A DNA stretch of 64,000 nt from Atherinomorus stipes (lineage: Eukaryota; Chordata; Actinopteri; Atheriniformes; Atherinidae): positions 90,001-154,000 of the forward strand of contig JALJCO010001064.1 in the NCBI GenBank assembly GCA_023101725.1. The letters run 5' to 3'. This document shows, one piece after another, positions 1 through 11,448 of this stretch; within the stretch, counting starts at the first letter, position 1, and each line of letters opens with the position of its first letter. A program made the position numbers and the translations under genes. The notes beneath the pieces are model-generated. The model was not told where the DNA came from, did no database searches, and was given only the letters and a program-made list of their open reading frames with translations.

Positions 1-511
1 GGGGAGGATGTATGAGTGTTGCTGTTTGATGTGTGTTTAATAAGCGGCTCAAAGAGGAATAGAGGCGGAGAGCTACGTACTGATGTTGGTACAGACTGAT
101 GCTGCAGACCGGCCGGTTAGTGGATGTCAGCTTATAGGCAGTGATGCAGACCTCTAGCTTACCAGACTCCAAGTCTCCTGATCATTTTCCTAATTTTCTC
201 TAGAAAATTCTCACTTCATGATCTGGAATCAGGGTCCCTGATATTAATCTTCTAAAATGTGTTACAGCTTGTTAATTATAGTGTAGCTGGTGATTCCTGT
301 TGATTTAATGAGGAACCAGAGCGCAAACTGACCCGGTGATGTCAGAGCTTAGAGAACTGCAACATGGCGGTGCTCTTGTCCGAAAAACATAAAACTTTGC
401 AACGTTTATCTTTTATTTGCCTATATTTTTCACATTTGGTATATAATTATTGTTAAGACCAGGACTCAGTCTGGTAAATAAAGTTAGGTTGACTGTTTCA
501 TTTCCACTTTA
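1..511. other. unassigned sequence at window start
   Basis: No convincing coding region, RNA gene or repeat structure was recognised here. A short ATGGCGG context near 364 starts a reading frame that soon stops. The stretch may belong to a gene or repeat that continues outside the window. Confidence 0.4.
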
Positions 512-789
512 ATGCTGCGTTCCATTTACCTCAGGAACTGGGAACTGGGGGGGTGACGTCAAACCTGACCAACCTGCGTTCCAGTTCACTGGTCAGAAAA
601 CCAGTTAGCCGCCTAGCAAAACATGTTTGCTAAGGCTATTGCCGTTGTTATGCTGCGTTCCATTTACCTTGGAACTGGGGGGTGACGTCACATCTGACCA
701 ACTTGTGTTCCAGCTCACTGGTCGGAAAACCAGTTAGCAGCCTAGCACAACAACGTGTTTGCTAAGGCTATTGCCATTAGCCGTTGTTA
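512..789. repeat. two tandem copies of a ~139-bp unit
   Basis: Both units (512-649 and 650-789) begin ATGCTGCGTTCCATTTACC. They continue in parallel through a GGGGTGACGTCA stretch, a CACTGGTC..AAAACCAGTTAGC block and a GTTTGCTAAGGCTATTGCC block. The copies differ by scattered substitutions and a few short indels, so the duplication is not brand new. Each copy carries a TGACGTCA (CRE-type) octamer, but nothing shows that it is used. Confidence 0.85.
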
Positions 790-1170
790 GCACAGCTGGC
801 GTTGTAGTTCACATATACCACATGAAAAATGTGAATTTCACTACAGCAGCTTCCCCCTACATCTGTATAAACCAATACTATGTCTATGTCTGATTTATGC
901 AACAAAATATTAGTAAGAAGTGTAAATGTAACATTACAGGAGCTTCAAAAACCACCAACACAGGGCGCGTCCATCTTAAATCTGAACTCGGAGCTGCAAG
1001 AATTGTCTGACTTTCCGAGTGGGAAATCCGACTTCGGGGGGCCGTTCCACTTGAAACTTCCCACTCGGAACTGGGAATTTCCGACTAGCACAGCTGGCGT
1101 TGTAGTTCACATATACCACATGAAAAGTGTGAATTATACTACAGCAGCTTCCCCCTACATCTATATAAAC
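789..1170. repeat. direct repeats (~85 bp) bounding a hairpin-forming spacer
   Basis: The segment 789-872 (AGCACAGCTGGCGTTGTAG onward) recurs at 1086-1170 with few changes. The spacer holds a perfect 13-bp inverted repeat, TTCCGAGTGGGAA at about 1014 and TTCCCACTCGGAA at about 1059. With the tandem unit upstream this resembles a decayed non-autonomous DNA transposon. Its true ends could not be fixed. Confidence 0.6.
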
Positions 1171-1581
1171 TAAAACTACACGTATGACTGATTTAATGCA
1201 ACAAAAAACACTGTACAGACTTTGGACTGCATTTACTCTGTAAACATCAACATTACGTCCTAATCTACAGCACGGGCAAGAAGCCTTCAGTGACCAACTT
1301 GTAATAAATCCTATGTGGAACAGGTGGTATATTTATGAGGAAGAATGTGGAACACAGTGATATTCACCGTGAATTCCAATTTTAATGTTATGTCAACCAG
1401 CTGGAACTAAACTGGTCAGTCAAGCTGGTTTTTTATGTTTTAATATCTATATACTGTATCCAATAAAGTTGTTGGCAATTTGGTATAAGAAAATTAAGTC
1501 CACAGCTGCTCTGGGGTTTAAAATAAGGGGGTTAAAACAGGGGCTTTTCTTGCAAATATCTAGATGTAATGATTTCAGTAT

Positions 1582-1808
1582 CACAGGAAGTGAGGTCACC
1601 ACACTTCCTGTTTTGTATGCCCCTTTTTCTGGTTGAATAGCAGCACATGGCAAACTCTTCATACCATGTCTGAATGTAATCTGCTGCCATCCACAATGAA
1701 GCATCTTTGAGGCAACGCCGTAAGTTGTTTATGTTTCACTATAAAAGTGTTTTAAACATGTATCAGACATTATTTGGTTTAAAACCACAACAGTTAAACT
1801 TTGTAAAT
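1582..1808 (+). repeat. 230-bp dispersed cassette, copy 1 of 5
   Basis: The order is CACAGGAAGTGAGGTCACC, an ACTTCCTGTTTT mirror, a CCTTTTTCTGGTTG block, GGCAAACTC, ATGTCTGAATGTAATCTGCTG, then CCGTAAGT (GTAAGT at 1720) and an AAAACCACAACA tail. The same order appears at 11.2, 31.1, 43.8 and 59.6 kb. The GTAAGT fits a splice donor, so this may be a 5' noncoding exon of the ZNF family. A transposon is the alternative. Confidence 0.7.
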
Positions 1809-1849
1809 GGTGTTTGAAATAATAGATGATTTCCGAGAAACGTCACAGA

Positions 1850-3570
1850 TAGGATGCGTGCGCAACCAGGGGGCAAGAAAACACAGGAAAAGCCTTAATG
1901 AACTATGAGAAGACGAGTCATCACCCGGAAACGGAAACATGCAAGACTCGACTTTTAATGCAGATGAGGTCATGATATGATGTGAAAGTGTCGGGGAAAT
2001 ATAATGTTTGAGTCCTGGTATTTGTTCGGTTACAAAAATCAAAACATTAAAGACACACAACGGAACTTTCAGCAGTTTTCTCAGTGACGCGCCCCCTATC
2101 GGCGGCTAAACTAGCATCCATCTTGTTCGTACCTGTACTGTAAGCTCACTCCAGCCAGTAAAAGACAGTCTTATCTTGACTCTTGTTCTGTCCCTTCCTC
2201 TGTTTCTTTTCCTCTCTTCCTCCGGTGATGTTTCCTTGCGTTTCTTTACCGAATTCAACATGATGCGCATTCAAAACACCCGCGATGTTGATCCCTGGTT
2301 TACATCCGGTTGCTAGTGAGTGACGCGGTGCTGCAACCAATAGTTGGCTGCAACGTCACGGTCGCGTCCCGGATGGGAATCTTACATACTGCTGTTTCTG
2401 AGCCCCAGGACGGCTCTGGGCACTGACAGCTCGAAAATGCGCATAATGAATGTTGGTGTGACATCAAAACGAGTCAGAAACACAGATTTTTAAGGTCCAA
2501 AAGTTACGTTGTGTGTCTTTAATGCATGTGAACAGTTAAAATGGTGATAACAGGAGGAGGAGCGACTGTCTTCAGAAAACCCTCTCAGATAATTTATGCA
2601 GGTTCAGACTACATGATTTGTTTAGTCTTTCACCATGGTCACCATGTCGGATTAAATCAGCGCAGTGGCAGGAATTATACCCGTGTTGTAGTCGGGAGAC
2701 TGTAGCAATACCAGTATCACCACCGCAAGCAGTCACTGATCAGTTAATCGCTGCATCACAACACTGTAAGCTGTAAACACCGTAGCTGTGTGTGACAGCT
2801 GTCCTCTGCTCAGACATGGAAAATAATAAGAAAAAAACTGTTTGTGGAGCCGTTTACAAACATTCATGCTGCATAACAACGCATCCCAGAGATTTAATAC
2901 GAAGTTTAGGGGTCATAAATCAGATGGAATTTGAGTTTATACCATTAGCTTGCTAGCAGTTAGCTAGTCTGTCTACTGTCTACCAGGATGTCATACACAA
3001 TTAGCATAACGTTACACAAGCTGCGAGACTCACCGACAGCAATGCAGGTGAGTCACTAACAGTTGGAATCACCTCCTTTCCAAACGTAGTGATGATGTCG
3101 TCTTTGCCTGGTTTAATCCCAAACTAGTGAAACTTGCTCCTGTATGGAGGTGGTAAAGATGACACCGGAGCAGAACCTGCTGTAGACAGCAGACTTTTGT
3201 GGCCTATTTTGGTTTTAACAATGAGTCTAAACGAAAGTTTAAGCCGCTTTCTAACTCCAGTTTTTCAGGCAAATGTCAAATCAGGTCCAACATGAATAAT
3301 ATCCATGTTTAAACAAGAAAAATGCCGTTTCCGGGTGATGACTCCCTTGCCAAGTTAGTATAATGGTAATAGAACACAAAACAGCATCACTGCGTCAGTA
3401 TTTTCTCTATTTGCCATCAAAATACAGATTTATACAATATAATTTAAAACACAAAGACTTCTGCTTGTTTTGTCAGGTTACTTTGCATTATTATGAATGA
3501 TATGAGTGCGTGTTTGATGATAGACTGCAGTACAAACACAGACTTTTTGCCCCCTGGTTGCGCGCGCAAC
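1850..3570. repeat. inverted-repeat-bounded segment
   Basis: The left arm at about 1854-1940 contains GCGCAACCAGGGGGCAAG and GTCATCACCCGGAAACGG. The right arm at about 3327-3565 carries the reverse complements of both blocks, with extra sequence between them. The unit at 11.2-14.1 kb lacks this region, which fits an insertion specific to this unit. The interior is unassigned apart from a GC-rich patch at about 2.1-2.4 kb. Confidence 0.5.
2075..2410. promoter_or_regulatory. GC-rich, promoter-like patch
   Basis: The stretch is richer in CpG than its AT-rich surroundings. It contains GTGACGCG-type sites and an ACCAATAG CCAAT-like box near 2336. No transcript or exon can be tied to it, so this is a weak inference from composition. 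Confidence 0.2.
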
Positions 3571-3775
3571 TGCCAATGTTTGTAAATGGGAAACCCATCT
3601 ATAGAGAGCTGAGGTCACACCCCTCTCTGTCTGCACCATGGGACCTAAGAGACAAAAAAATATAAATGGAAGTCAATGAGGAGAGAATAATTATCTTCTG
3701 GTCCCAGTCGTTCTCTGTCCTGGATTCCAGATATGTTGGTTATGGACTTAAATGAAAATTTTTCGTGCAAAGAAA

Positions 3776-4150
3776 AAATAAAATACCACGAAGATTTTAG
3801 ATTATTTCAGGATTTACTTGAAGCCTCTGTGTGGACTACAGCTCTCGTCGCACCGGCATGCCTCACCAGCTGCCTGAGTACGCTACCGTTGTGATTTTAG
3901 CCCGGCACGTCACCACTTTTTACTTTATTTTTTTTCAAGAACAGGAAAAAGAGCATGAACAGAGGTGAAAACCATCTTAAGGCAGGAAATGTTGAGTCTT
4001 TCCATTATGCCAATGGAACGATGTCCAGTCTCGTTCACGTCCGTTGAAGGAAGCAACGTCATCACTTGCGGTGAGAGGAGTTGTTCACAAAGCGGCTTCA
4101 AGTAAATCCTGAAATTATCGAAAATCTTTGCGGTATTTTATACTTAGCTG
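3776..4150. repeat. foldback element, ~60-bp arms
   Basis: The left arm at about 3776-3835 (AAATACCACGAAGATTTT, TTTCAGGATTTACTTGAAGC) is repeated in reverse complement at about 4088-4148 with few mismatches. The spacer is about 250 bp. This is the structure of a short foldback or MITE-type DNA element; no coding sequence is present. Confidence 0.65.
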
Positions 4151-4330
4151 TCTAAATTGGGCTCCATTTTGAGAAATTAATTAATAAGTTAATTGTGCAC
4201 ATACCTAAAATAAACCATCTAAATTCATGTACAAATTCATATATTAAATTTTGGCAACACCTACCTGAAACCTAACAAGCAAAAACTATTTGCAGCTTGT
4301 GTGTCTCATCATTTCCTGCATGTCTTGCAG

Positions 4331-5284
4331 CTGCTTGTGACAAAAGAAGTTTTATCCCATGGCCGAAGCCTGAGATTGGACACTGATGAACAACTAGAGA
4401 CCAGACCTGGATTATATACAGTAAAGGGGAGAAACAAGAACAGCCACCCAGTGGGCTGAAGGATGCGTTCACCAGGTTCACAGATACTTTCTGTGATGAA
4501 TGAAGAAAGAAGAACTTCACTGCTCCAGATCTAAATATTCAGACATTCCCAATACCAGTGAAAATACATAATAGTCCTCTGACAATGAAGAATGAAGACA
4601 ATGATGATTATGACTGCTGGCAGAAACCTTTATCAGACTCTGAATCTGAATCTGAAACCAGAGGTAACTGTGAGAAGAAAAAATCACCTAAATCAGGTGT
4701 AAATAGTCATGTGGAACGCTTAGTGTGTGGTACATCCCTCCATAGGAAACATATTTCTAGACACATGACAATCCATACGGGAGAGCAGCAACTTGACTGT
4801 AATGTTTGTGGGAAAAGGTTTAACATTGGTGTCGAGCTAACAATACACATGAGAACACATACTAGAGAAAAACCATTTAGCTTTGATACTTGTGAGAGAT
4901 TTTTAAATCAAGCTCTGAAAGTCAAAAGAAAATCTACATGACAGAGAAAGCATATGACTGTGATGTATGTGGAAAAAGGATTAACAAAGCAAATCTCAAG
5001 AGACATAGAAAAATCCACACAGGTGAAAAACCATATGGCTGTGATGTTTGTGAAAAAAGGTTTACACAGCTTTCACACCTAAAAGAACATAAGAGAATCC
5101 ACACTGGAGAGAAACCTTTTGTTTGCTATGTTTGTTACAAAAGATTTATACGGCATTCACACCTTAAAGAACATATGAGAATCCACACTGGAGAGAAACC
5201 TTTTATCTGTTCTGTTTGTGGAAAACAAGACTACTACAGTTCAAATTTTAAAAGACATTTGAGAAAACACACTGGAGAAAAACC

Positions 5285-5288
<4 letters not shown>
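4331..5288 (+). pseudogene. C2H2 zinc-finger gene copy 1, frameshifted terminal exon
   Basis: The exon follows a TGCATGTCTTGCAG acceptor ending at 4330, as in the four other paralogs. An open frame from 4558 gives the family N-terminal block (NDDYDCWQKPLSDSESES), a degenerate first finger and one good finger. It then loses frame inside finger 3 and stops at 4939-4941. A second frame overlapping at ATGA (4938) continues with four fingers (CDVCGKRINKANLKRH onward) to 5288. Homology runs across the break, so a single indel in finger 3 is the likely cause. A canonical gene would encode a nuclear DNA-binding protein. A two-cistron reading is possible but unlikely in a vertebrate. Upstream, the ancestral LLV-K leader is out of frame with the rest. 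Confidence 0.8.
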
Positions 5289-5760
<472 letters not shown>

Positions 5761-5945
5761 ATTCTCCTGGGATGTTTGTGGAAAAGGGTTATGGGTAGAG
5801 TTAATCCACCTCTGTTCATAAGCCACAAGGGAGTTACCGTCACAAAACAAAATCTGTATAAGTAGATTAACTGGGGGTTGGTAGATTTTAATTATTTGAA
5901 TATTGTGGGCTTTTGAATTTCTGTAAGGGCGGACTTTATTTACTG

Positions 5946-6075
5946 GGATGGCTGTAGCTCAGTTGGAAGATCAGTAATCAATCAACCATCAGTATTTCGA
6001 TTCCAGGCTTCCCCAGGCTGCATGCCCTTATGTCCTTGGGCAAGGCACTGAAGCCTGTTACTTATTCCACAAGAA
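5946..6075 (+). repeat. tRNA-derived SINE remnant, copy 1
   Basis: GGCTGTAGCTCAGTTGG resembles a tRNA A box and TTTCGATTCCAGG a B box. They are followed by TGTCCTTGGGCAAGGCACTGAA, common in the body of teleost SINEs. The same element sits at the same place after the ZNF stop at 13.6 and 25.9 kb, so it was inserted before the ZNF units duplicated. It is not a functional tRNA. Confidence 0.75.
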
Positions 6076-6082
6076 GCAAAGA

Positions 6083-6440
6083 CTTCTTTTTGTGTGAAGG
6101 TACGCAACGGAGGGCCTGGGCGAGATTTGATCCCCAGATTCCCAGATGAAAGTCATGTGTGCTGGCCATTCAGCCAAAGGAAAAAACTCTGTGGCCAAGT
6201 AGCCAGGGCGCATGATCTATCAGTGGCATAGTGACAGGACTCCACACTGTCACATTTCCCCCTCTTTTCACAAGCATGTCCTCGTGCTCCACGCAGGGTG
6301 CCACCAATTATGAATCCATGAACTGTTTACCAGCACTGCACATGGATCCTGCCGACAACGCCAGAATGTGGCAAGGTACGCAACGGAGGGCCTCGGCAGG
6401 ATTTGCCCTCCGTTGCGTACCTTGCCACATTTTGTTTGCC
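6083..6440. mobile_element. inserted repeat with a perfect 27-bp hairpin
   Basis: This segment is missing from the otherwise collinear 12-14 kb unit (compare 13733-13752). It holds a direct repeat of AGGTACGCAACGGAGGGCCT at about 6099 and 6374. It also holds a perfect inverted repeat, 6365-6391 and 6405-6431, with a 13-nt loop. Some of it resembles LTR-type fish repeats (GCCATTCAGCCAAAGG), but its class is unsure. Confidence 0.5.
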
Positions 6441-6931
6441 AGCATTGTTATTGGCAGTCCATTTACTCTTCAAGATGATCAAAACGGAGTATTACATTAT
6501 ATGTCAAATGCATTAGAATTGTTAAAGAATGTCCCATTTGATCAATTTAATTTGTTAATCCTAATGAGTACAAAAATGTTGCTGCTCTGCTTTCAAGAGC
6601 ATTATTGTGTGTTTCAGATGTCTGCTAGGGTTATTTTCCAAAGGAAATTATAAGTGGCTTAGTATGTCAAAGTATTTATTTCTTTCGAATGTCATAATTT
6701 GGGAAACTATGGTAATTAAACAAATTGTAACAATTCTTGGCTGCTGTGTTCTTCATATGTTATAAATATGGCATTTATTCATTCTTAATGTAATATTGTT
6801 ATAAAAAAAAAAAAGAAAGAAAGAGTGAGTGAGCTTTTTACAACGTTGAATTTTCCTTCTGGTACAGAGTATTTTTCATTTCATTTTCATTTTGAATTAT
6901 AATTTGAATCTCATAAGTTTGTCAAGTCATA
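6440..6931. other. ZNF 3' flank shared with the 12-14 kb unit
   Basis: The sequence (GCAGTCCATTTACTCTTCAAG, TTATTTTCCAAAGGAAATTA and AGTGGCTTAGTATGTCA blocks) is collinear with 13752-14066 and in part with 27.6-27.8 kb. No open frame of note is present. It documents the extent of the duplicated unit. Confidence 0.7.
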
Positions 6932-7871
6932 AGCTGGGTTTCCATTACACTTTTCCAAAAAAATAAAATCGATATTTCTTAAATTTCAAAAAAGTACAAT
7001 AGTGATATGTAGGTGTTTCCATTGAATGGAATAAGCTGTTATTCTGGTGAAATCCTGTCCCACGAGGCTTCACTTTGAGGAGGATGGAGATATAAACCTG
7101 TTTTAGAGCTGCTGCTCATCAGGAAATGATAGCAGCGGATGATGATTCAGAGGTAAAGTCAGTACGGAGCCTCTGATCACATCAACAGGGAAAAACACTC
7201 GTGGAGACTTCCAGAACAGACGCTGGAAGCATAACACAAATTAAAAAAACCCTCAGGATCAACTTCTGGAGTGTGGATGTCATTTCTTGATCTTGTATTC
7301 CACTGTTATCCGGCACCAGTTCCTGACTGATGTGGTGATACAGCTGTTGATACGAAGGCGCAGTCATACGATGTTATCCGTGGTCAAGTTTTATTAAATC
7401 CTGGTGACGTATAATTAACATGTGGGAACGAGATAACCAAGTCATGGTGTTACAAATGTGTGGAAACGATATAAACAGCTGGTGGCCAGTCATTAATACG
7501 TGAAGAACTTAAACCATCTGTATAATGTTCAAAATTAACTCAGCTTGCTGAAACTTCCCCATCACTCTGATTTCACCGTTAATGCTTGTAAATGATCATA
7601 TTCATCATAATGAAGAGGGAATAACTGGATTTCAACCCCCCCCCCCCCCCCCCCCCTTTGTCATGCCTGATAGCGTGTAATTGCAAAAAAAAAGTCTTTC
7701 CATTACACTTATGCGAAAAACTGCTTTATTGAAATGTCTGAATTTACGCCTTGTGAAAGTGTAAAAACTTTTTTGCAATATTTGAGAGTTTTAAATGTGG
7801 ATGTTTCCATTAGCAGTTTTTAATTGTGATATTCAGGTTTTGTGCAATTCCAGGTGTAATGGAAACCCAGC
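6932..7871. mobile_element. non-autonomous DNA transposon, TIR AGCTGGGTTTCCATTACA
   Basis: The ends are inverted repeats (AGCTGGGTTTCCATTACAC and GTGTAATGGAAACCCAGC) flanked by TA on both sides. The paralogous flank at about 14066 (ACTCATAGACACAC) lacks the insert, so the empty site is visible in the window. A TA duplication suggests a Tc1/mariner-like mechanism. A 21-base C run lies inside at 7636-7656. No transposase is encoded. Confidence 0.75.
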
Positions 7872-8952
7872 TACAGACGCACTCACATTTAAATAGGATG
7901 TAATCTATTTGTGCTGCAAGGATTTGCTTCCAAGTTCCGAGTTGAAATGGAACAGCATCTATCCCTGATCCACATACGGTGAACAGTGGGTGTAGCAGCA
8001 TTAGCAGTTGCCACCATGGAGGCAACAAAGACTCTTTTCCTTCTGCAACTCTTTTCCATTTCGGCCACAAATTCATGTTGCCTACGTTCCATCTGCCGCA
8101 TAAAATCTGCCATCACCCACTGATTTTTGACTACTCTCAAAAGAGCGAAACAATAAAGCACACTGACTACATCCTGACTTCCTTCCATGTTGCTCTCCAT
8201 TGTTTACTTTCCTGATTTCTGTGTCACTGATGACATCAACGCAAACCCAGCGTGATGGCGTCACTACACGTAGCGTTGGGGACAGAGGCTACACAGCTTG
8301 CCAGCAGGGATCAGACCCGCCTTTTTTTTTTTTTTTTCGCCAATGAGAAAGGAGCCAAATGCCGATTGTTAGCAGGTCAACCCACGTTTGAAAAAACTGT
8401 GTTAACCCGTTTATTTAGTTGGGAAAGTGGCTTTAGTTCAAATTTGATTTTTTTTTCCCCTATTGAAAATGTTTTATCACATCATGTAACAGATTAATAT
8501 CGGAGGGGTTTTTCATTCCAATTTAATAGGATCAGTCTTCTTGATAGCACTGAAACAAATTTAATAATAATTTTTCTGTTTGTTCAAAAGATTAGTGGTA
8601 ATTAGGGGTACTTCAGAAGTGCCAGTATAGGGTTAGGGTGTAGCTGTATTTGACAAACATCAGATATCATATCATATTTAAGTCCAGTAAGGTGTTATCT
8701 TTGGACAGTTCCAAGAAGTGTGAGCTAGTGAGAACTGCTCTTGACTGAACATGTCACAAGCCGTGTTCAACCCGGAAAACGTTTAGGAGAGCTCTACTTT
8801 AGAAAGGTGTCACCTCTGCAAAACTTTGAATTGCAAACTTCAAGTCAGAGTCAGTAATGTTTATTCCGAGGTCCTGTTGCCAAGCTTCTTTTTTTAGGTG
8901 ATCCAGAGAGTGCATATATGACAGTTCATTACATATGTTAGAAACTGAATCT
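7872..8952. other. unassigned AT-rich sequence
   Basis: The first ~60 bp continue the ZNF 3' flank. Beyond that several short frames on both strands overlap each other without recognisable domains. Parts of 8560-8950 may belong to the L1-type LINE read on the minus strand just downstream. Confidence 0.35.
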
Positions 8953-9282
8953 TTATTGGGGTGTTTTCAAAGTAAAGTATTCATTTTTAAATAGGGGGCT
9001 GAAAAGGAGAAAACGAGAACTTTGTTTTAACAAAGCTACGAATTTATGAATACTTAGTCTTGCAATTTTATATTTTTCACGTAATTGATCAAAAGTAGCA
9101 AACACTCCTTCAATAAACAAATCCTGTATTGAATGTATGCCTTTTGCTTTCCACTGAAAAAATTTATTCTTCACAAATTGCTGGGGTAAATTTATGGTTG
9201 AGTGTTACAAGAGTCAATACTTAGATATCTTCTTGCCATTTAAAATGTTTCCTAATTCGATACCAGATTTTAACTGAGTGAG
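8953..9282 (-). pseudogene. L1/Tx1-type LINE, C-terminal end of the RT protein
   Basis: The minus-strand frame 9174-8953 reads QWKAKGIHSIQDLF, then a FATFDQLREKYKIA segment. This matches the pattern of the C-terminal domain of L1-clade reverse transcriptases (W..kGI..i.dL....F.tFeqL..ky). Only about 70 codons are open; the catalytic RT and endonuclease domains are not visible. The element is a dead 3' fragment. Clade assignment is from memory of the pattern. Confidence 0.5.
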
Positions 9283-9380
9283 AAATCACAAAAAAACACG
9301 ATTTTTAAGCATCTGTTTTTTAATATTCAAATATTTGTCTTAGTTCTTGGCAGTTTGGTTTCATATATGTGTATATACTG

Positions 9381-9411
<31 letters not shown>

Positions 9412-9549
9412 CTATATATACTGTATGTGTGTGTGTATATATATATATATATATACTGTATGTGTGTGTGTGTATATATATATATGTCAGTCAGTCAGTC
9501 ATTTTCTGTACCGCTTATCCAGTTCAGGGTCGCGGGGGTTGCTGGAGCC

Positions 9550-9620
<71 letters not shown>

Positions 9621-9743
9621 TATATACACATACACATATAATATGAAACCAAACTGCCAAGAACTAAGACAAATATTTGAATATTAAAAATATTCAAATA
9701 TTTAAAAACCAGATGCTTAAAAATCGCGTTTTTTTGTGATTTT
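9283..9743. repeat. large palindrome with TA/TG microsatellite core
   Basis: Arms of about 110 bp (9283-9390 and 9620-9743) are near-perfect inverted copies. Both contain TCTTAGTTCTTGGCAGTTTGG or its complement. The core holds (TA)n and (TG)n tracts and a 60-bp piece of a common fish repeat (CATTTTCTGTACCGCTTATCC at about 9500). The right arm has an extra 17-bp AT-rich duplication. Very short tyrosine/isoleucine reading frames here are microsatellite artefacts. Confidence 0.8.
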
Positions 9744-10673
9744 TATATTCCAGAGAATATTGAGAATTTTTCAGTTTTAATCAAATATAATACTTGCTGT
9801 ACTCAGCTTGCACAGTTATTAAAAACCTAAAAAAGATTTTCCTCATGCGTTAGAAGAGGGATAACCAGCCGTGGACATCTGTCCTGCAGGTTTTTACATG
9901 TCTACCTGCTGTAATATAACTGAGTCAATCCATCGGTGGGTCATTAAGAGGCTTGTGCAGAACCCGACATCAAACTGTAATGTGGATCAAGTGTTGCAGC
10001 AGGGAAACATCTAAAACCTTCTGGTGGTGATTCTGCACTAAGGTGCAGTATATTAGCCACCTCTCCACATTCAGAAAAAATACTAGTTTAGAGTATTTCT
10101 TTGTAGGTCCAGGTGGATTTTTGTACACATTAAAAACTTTTGGATAAGTTAAGAGTGTATTTATAGTCTGAGTAAATTTCCATGTTCATCTACAAGTTTC
10201 CCTCATACGGTAAAGCAAAGAAATTGTCCAAGAGACAAAGTATTAGTCAGTTAAACTAAAGATCAGTGCTGTTACAATATACTTGGAGATAAAGGGTGAG
10301 TGTGGATTTTAAATTCCTTGGATGTTATAATGCAGTGTTCTAAGCAGAGCAGACACGAGGCATGACATGACAGATTACTGATTACAGATGAAAGAGACTT
10401 GCAACGTGGACTTCAGCCATAACACTGGATACATGACTTGGACTTTAAAAAAAAAAAGGAAAGAAGACATTATGCTTGCAGAAACTGATATACGCATGTA
10501 GCAGCAAGAAAGTGCTATCACATCACGATTTAGACTCTAGCCACAAAAAACAGCCTCTATTTTTGGCCAAATTCTTCAATGTAAATGCAAATAAACTCTC
10601 TTCAAACAACCCCACTCGTCCTAAAAAACGTTCAGGCTCAGGATTTTAATTTGCTATAAGCCCTATATAAGCC

Positions 10674-10677
<4 letters not shown>
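9744..10677. other. unassigned AT-rich sequence
   Basis: No coding frame above background, inverted-repeat element or RNA gene was recognised. Confidence 0.4.

Positions 10678-10737
<60 letters not shown>
10678..10737. repeat. (TA)n microsatellite
   Basis: About 30 uninterrupted TA dinucleotides. Confidence 0.95.
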
Positions 10738-10743
<6 letters not shown>

Positions 10744-10769
10744 GCATACATATATAGATAAATATAGAA

Positions 10770-10994
10770 GAGTTATTTTGCAAAAACAGTTAACCACCAT
10801 TTAGAAAAAACTGAGTTAACTGCTTTTCGTCGCTGTCGGGTACAAACCTCTTATGTCCTTTTAACATAATTAAAACCCTCTAGTGTGAGTGTGATTTGGT
10901 GAAAATATTCAAAAAGTAAATGAAGAGTTTATTTGCAAAAGCAGTTAACTCTGTTTTTTTCTAAACGGTGGTTAACTGTTTTTGCAAATAAACT
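10770..10994. repeat. foldback element, GAGTTTATTTGC arms
   Basis: The left arm (10770-10828, TTTGCAAAAACAGTTAACCACC) is repeated inverted at 10925-10994. The right arm is itself nearly palindromic (GAGTTTATTTGCAAAAGCAG to TTTTTGCAAATAAACTC). The element lies between two TA-rich microsatellites, as many fish MITEs do. Confidence 0.65.
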
Positions 10995-10995
10995 C

Positions 10996-10996
10996 A

Positions 10997-11046
<50 letters not shown>

Positions 11047-11122
11047 TATACACATACATATATATGTGTGTGTGCGTGTGTGTATACAGACAAAAAAATC
11101 ATATAATCATACATAGATATAA

Positions 11123-11155
<33 letters not shown>

Positions 11156-11156
11156 G
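10996..11156. repeat. compound (TG)n/(TA)n microsatellite
   Basis: TG and TA tracts alternate with short interruptions. A short minus-strand frame across it only translates the repeat. Confidence 0.9.
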
Positions 11157-11218
11157 CAATAACATTTAAAGACAGACAAAAAACTGGAAGATTTTGTATG
11201 TACTAACTACAAAATTGT

Positions 11219-11448
11219 AGGAAGTGATGTCACCACACTTCCTGTTTGGGTACTTCCTTTTTCCTGGTGCAACAGCAGCACATGGCAGACTCTTCATACG
11301 ATGTCTGAATGTCATCTGCTGCCATCCACGATGAAGCTTTTTTTTGAAACAATGCTGTAAGTTGTTTATGTTACAATAAAAAGTGTTATAAACATGTAAA
11401 AGAAGTTATTCGTTTAAAAACCACAACATATGAACTTTGTAAAAGGTG
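11219..11448 (+). repeat. 230-bp dispersed cassette, copy 2 of 5
   Basis: This copy starts GGAAGTGATGTCACCACACT and has the ATGTCTGAATGTCATCTGCTG block and GTAAGT at 11357. It lies about 1.2 kb upstream of the ZNF exon at 12.4 kb, the closest pairing in the window. That spacing supports, but does not prove, a 5' exon role. Confidence 0.7.

Noticed and set aside
5946..5980. tRNA-like sequence GGCTGTAGCTCAGTTGG
   Set aside because: There is no cloverleaf or 3' half; copies at 13.6 and 25.9 kb share SINE body sequence. It is a SINE head.
6231..6653. 140-codon plus-strand frame
   Set aside because: It crosses an inserted repeat, both arms of the hairpin and the ZNF flank, and is not conserved in the paralogous 13.7 kb flank.
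9347..9687. Frames rich in Tyr, Ile and Cys
   Set aside because: They are translations of (TA)n and (TG)n microsatellites open in all three frames.
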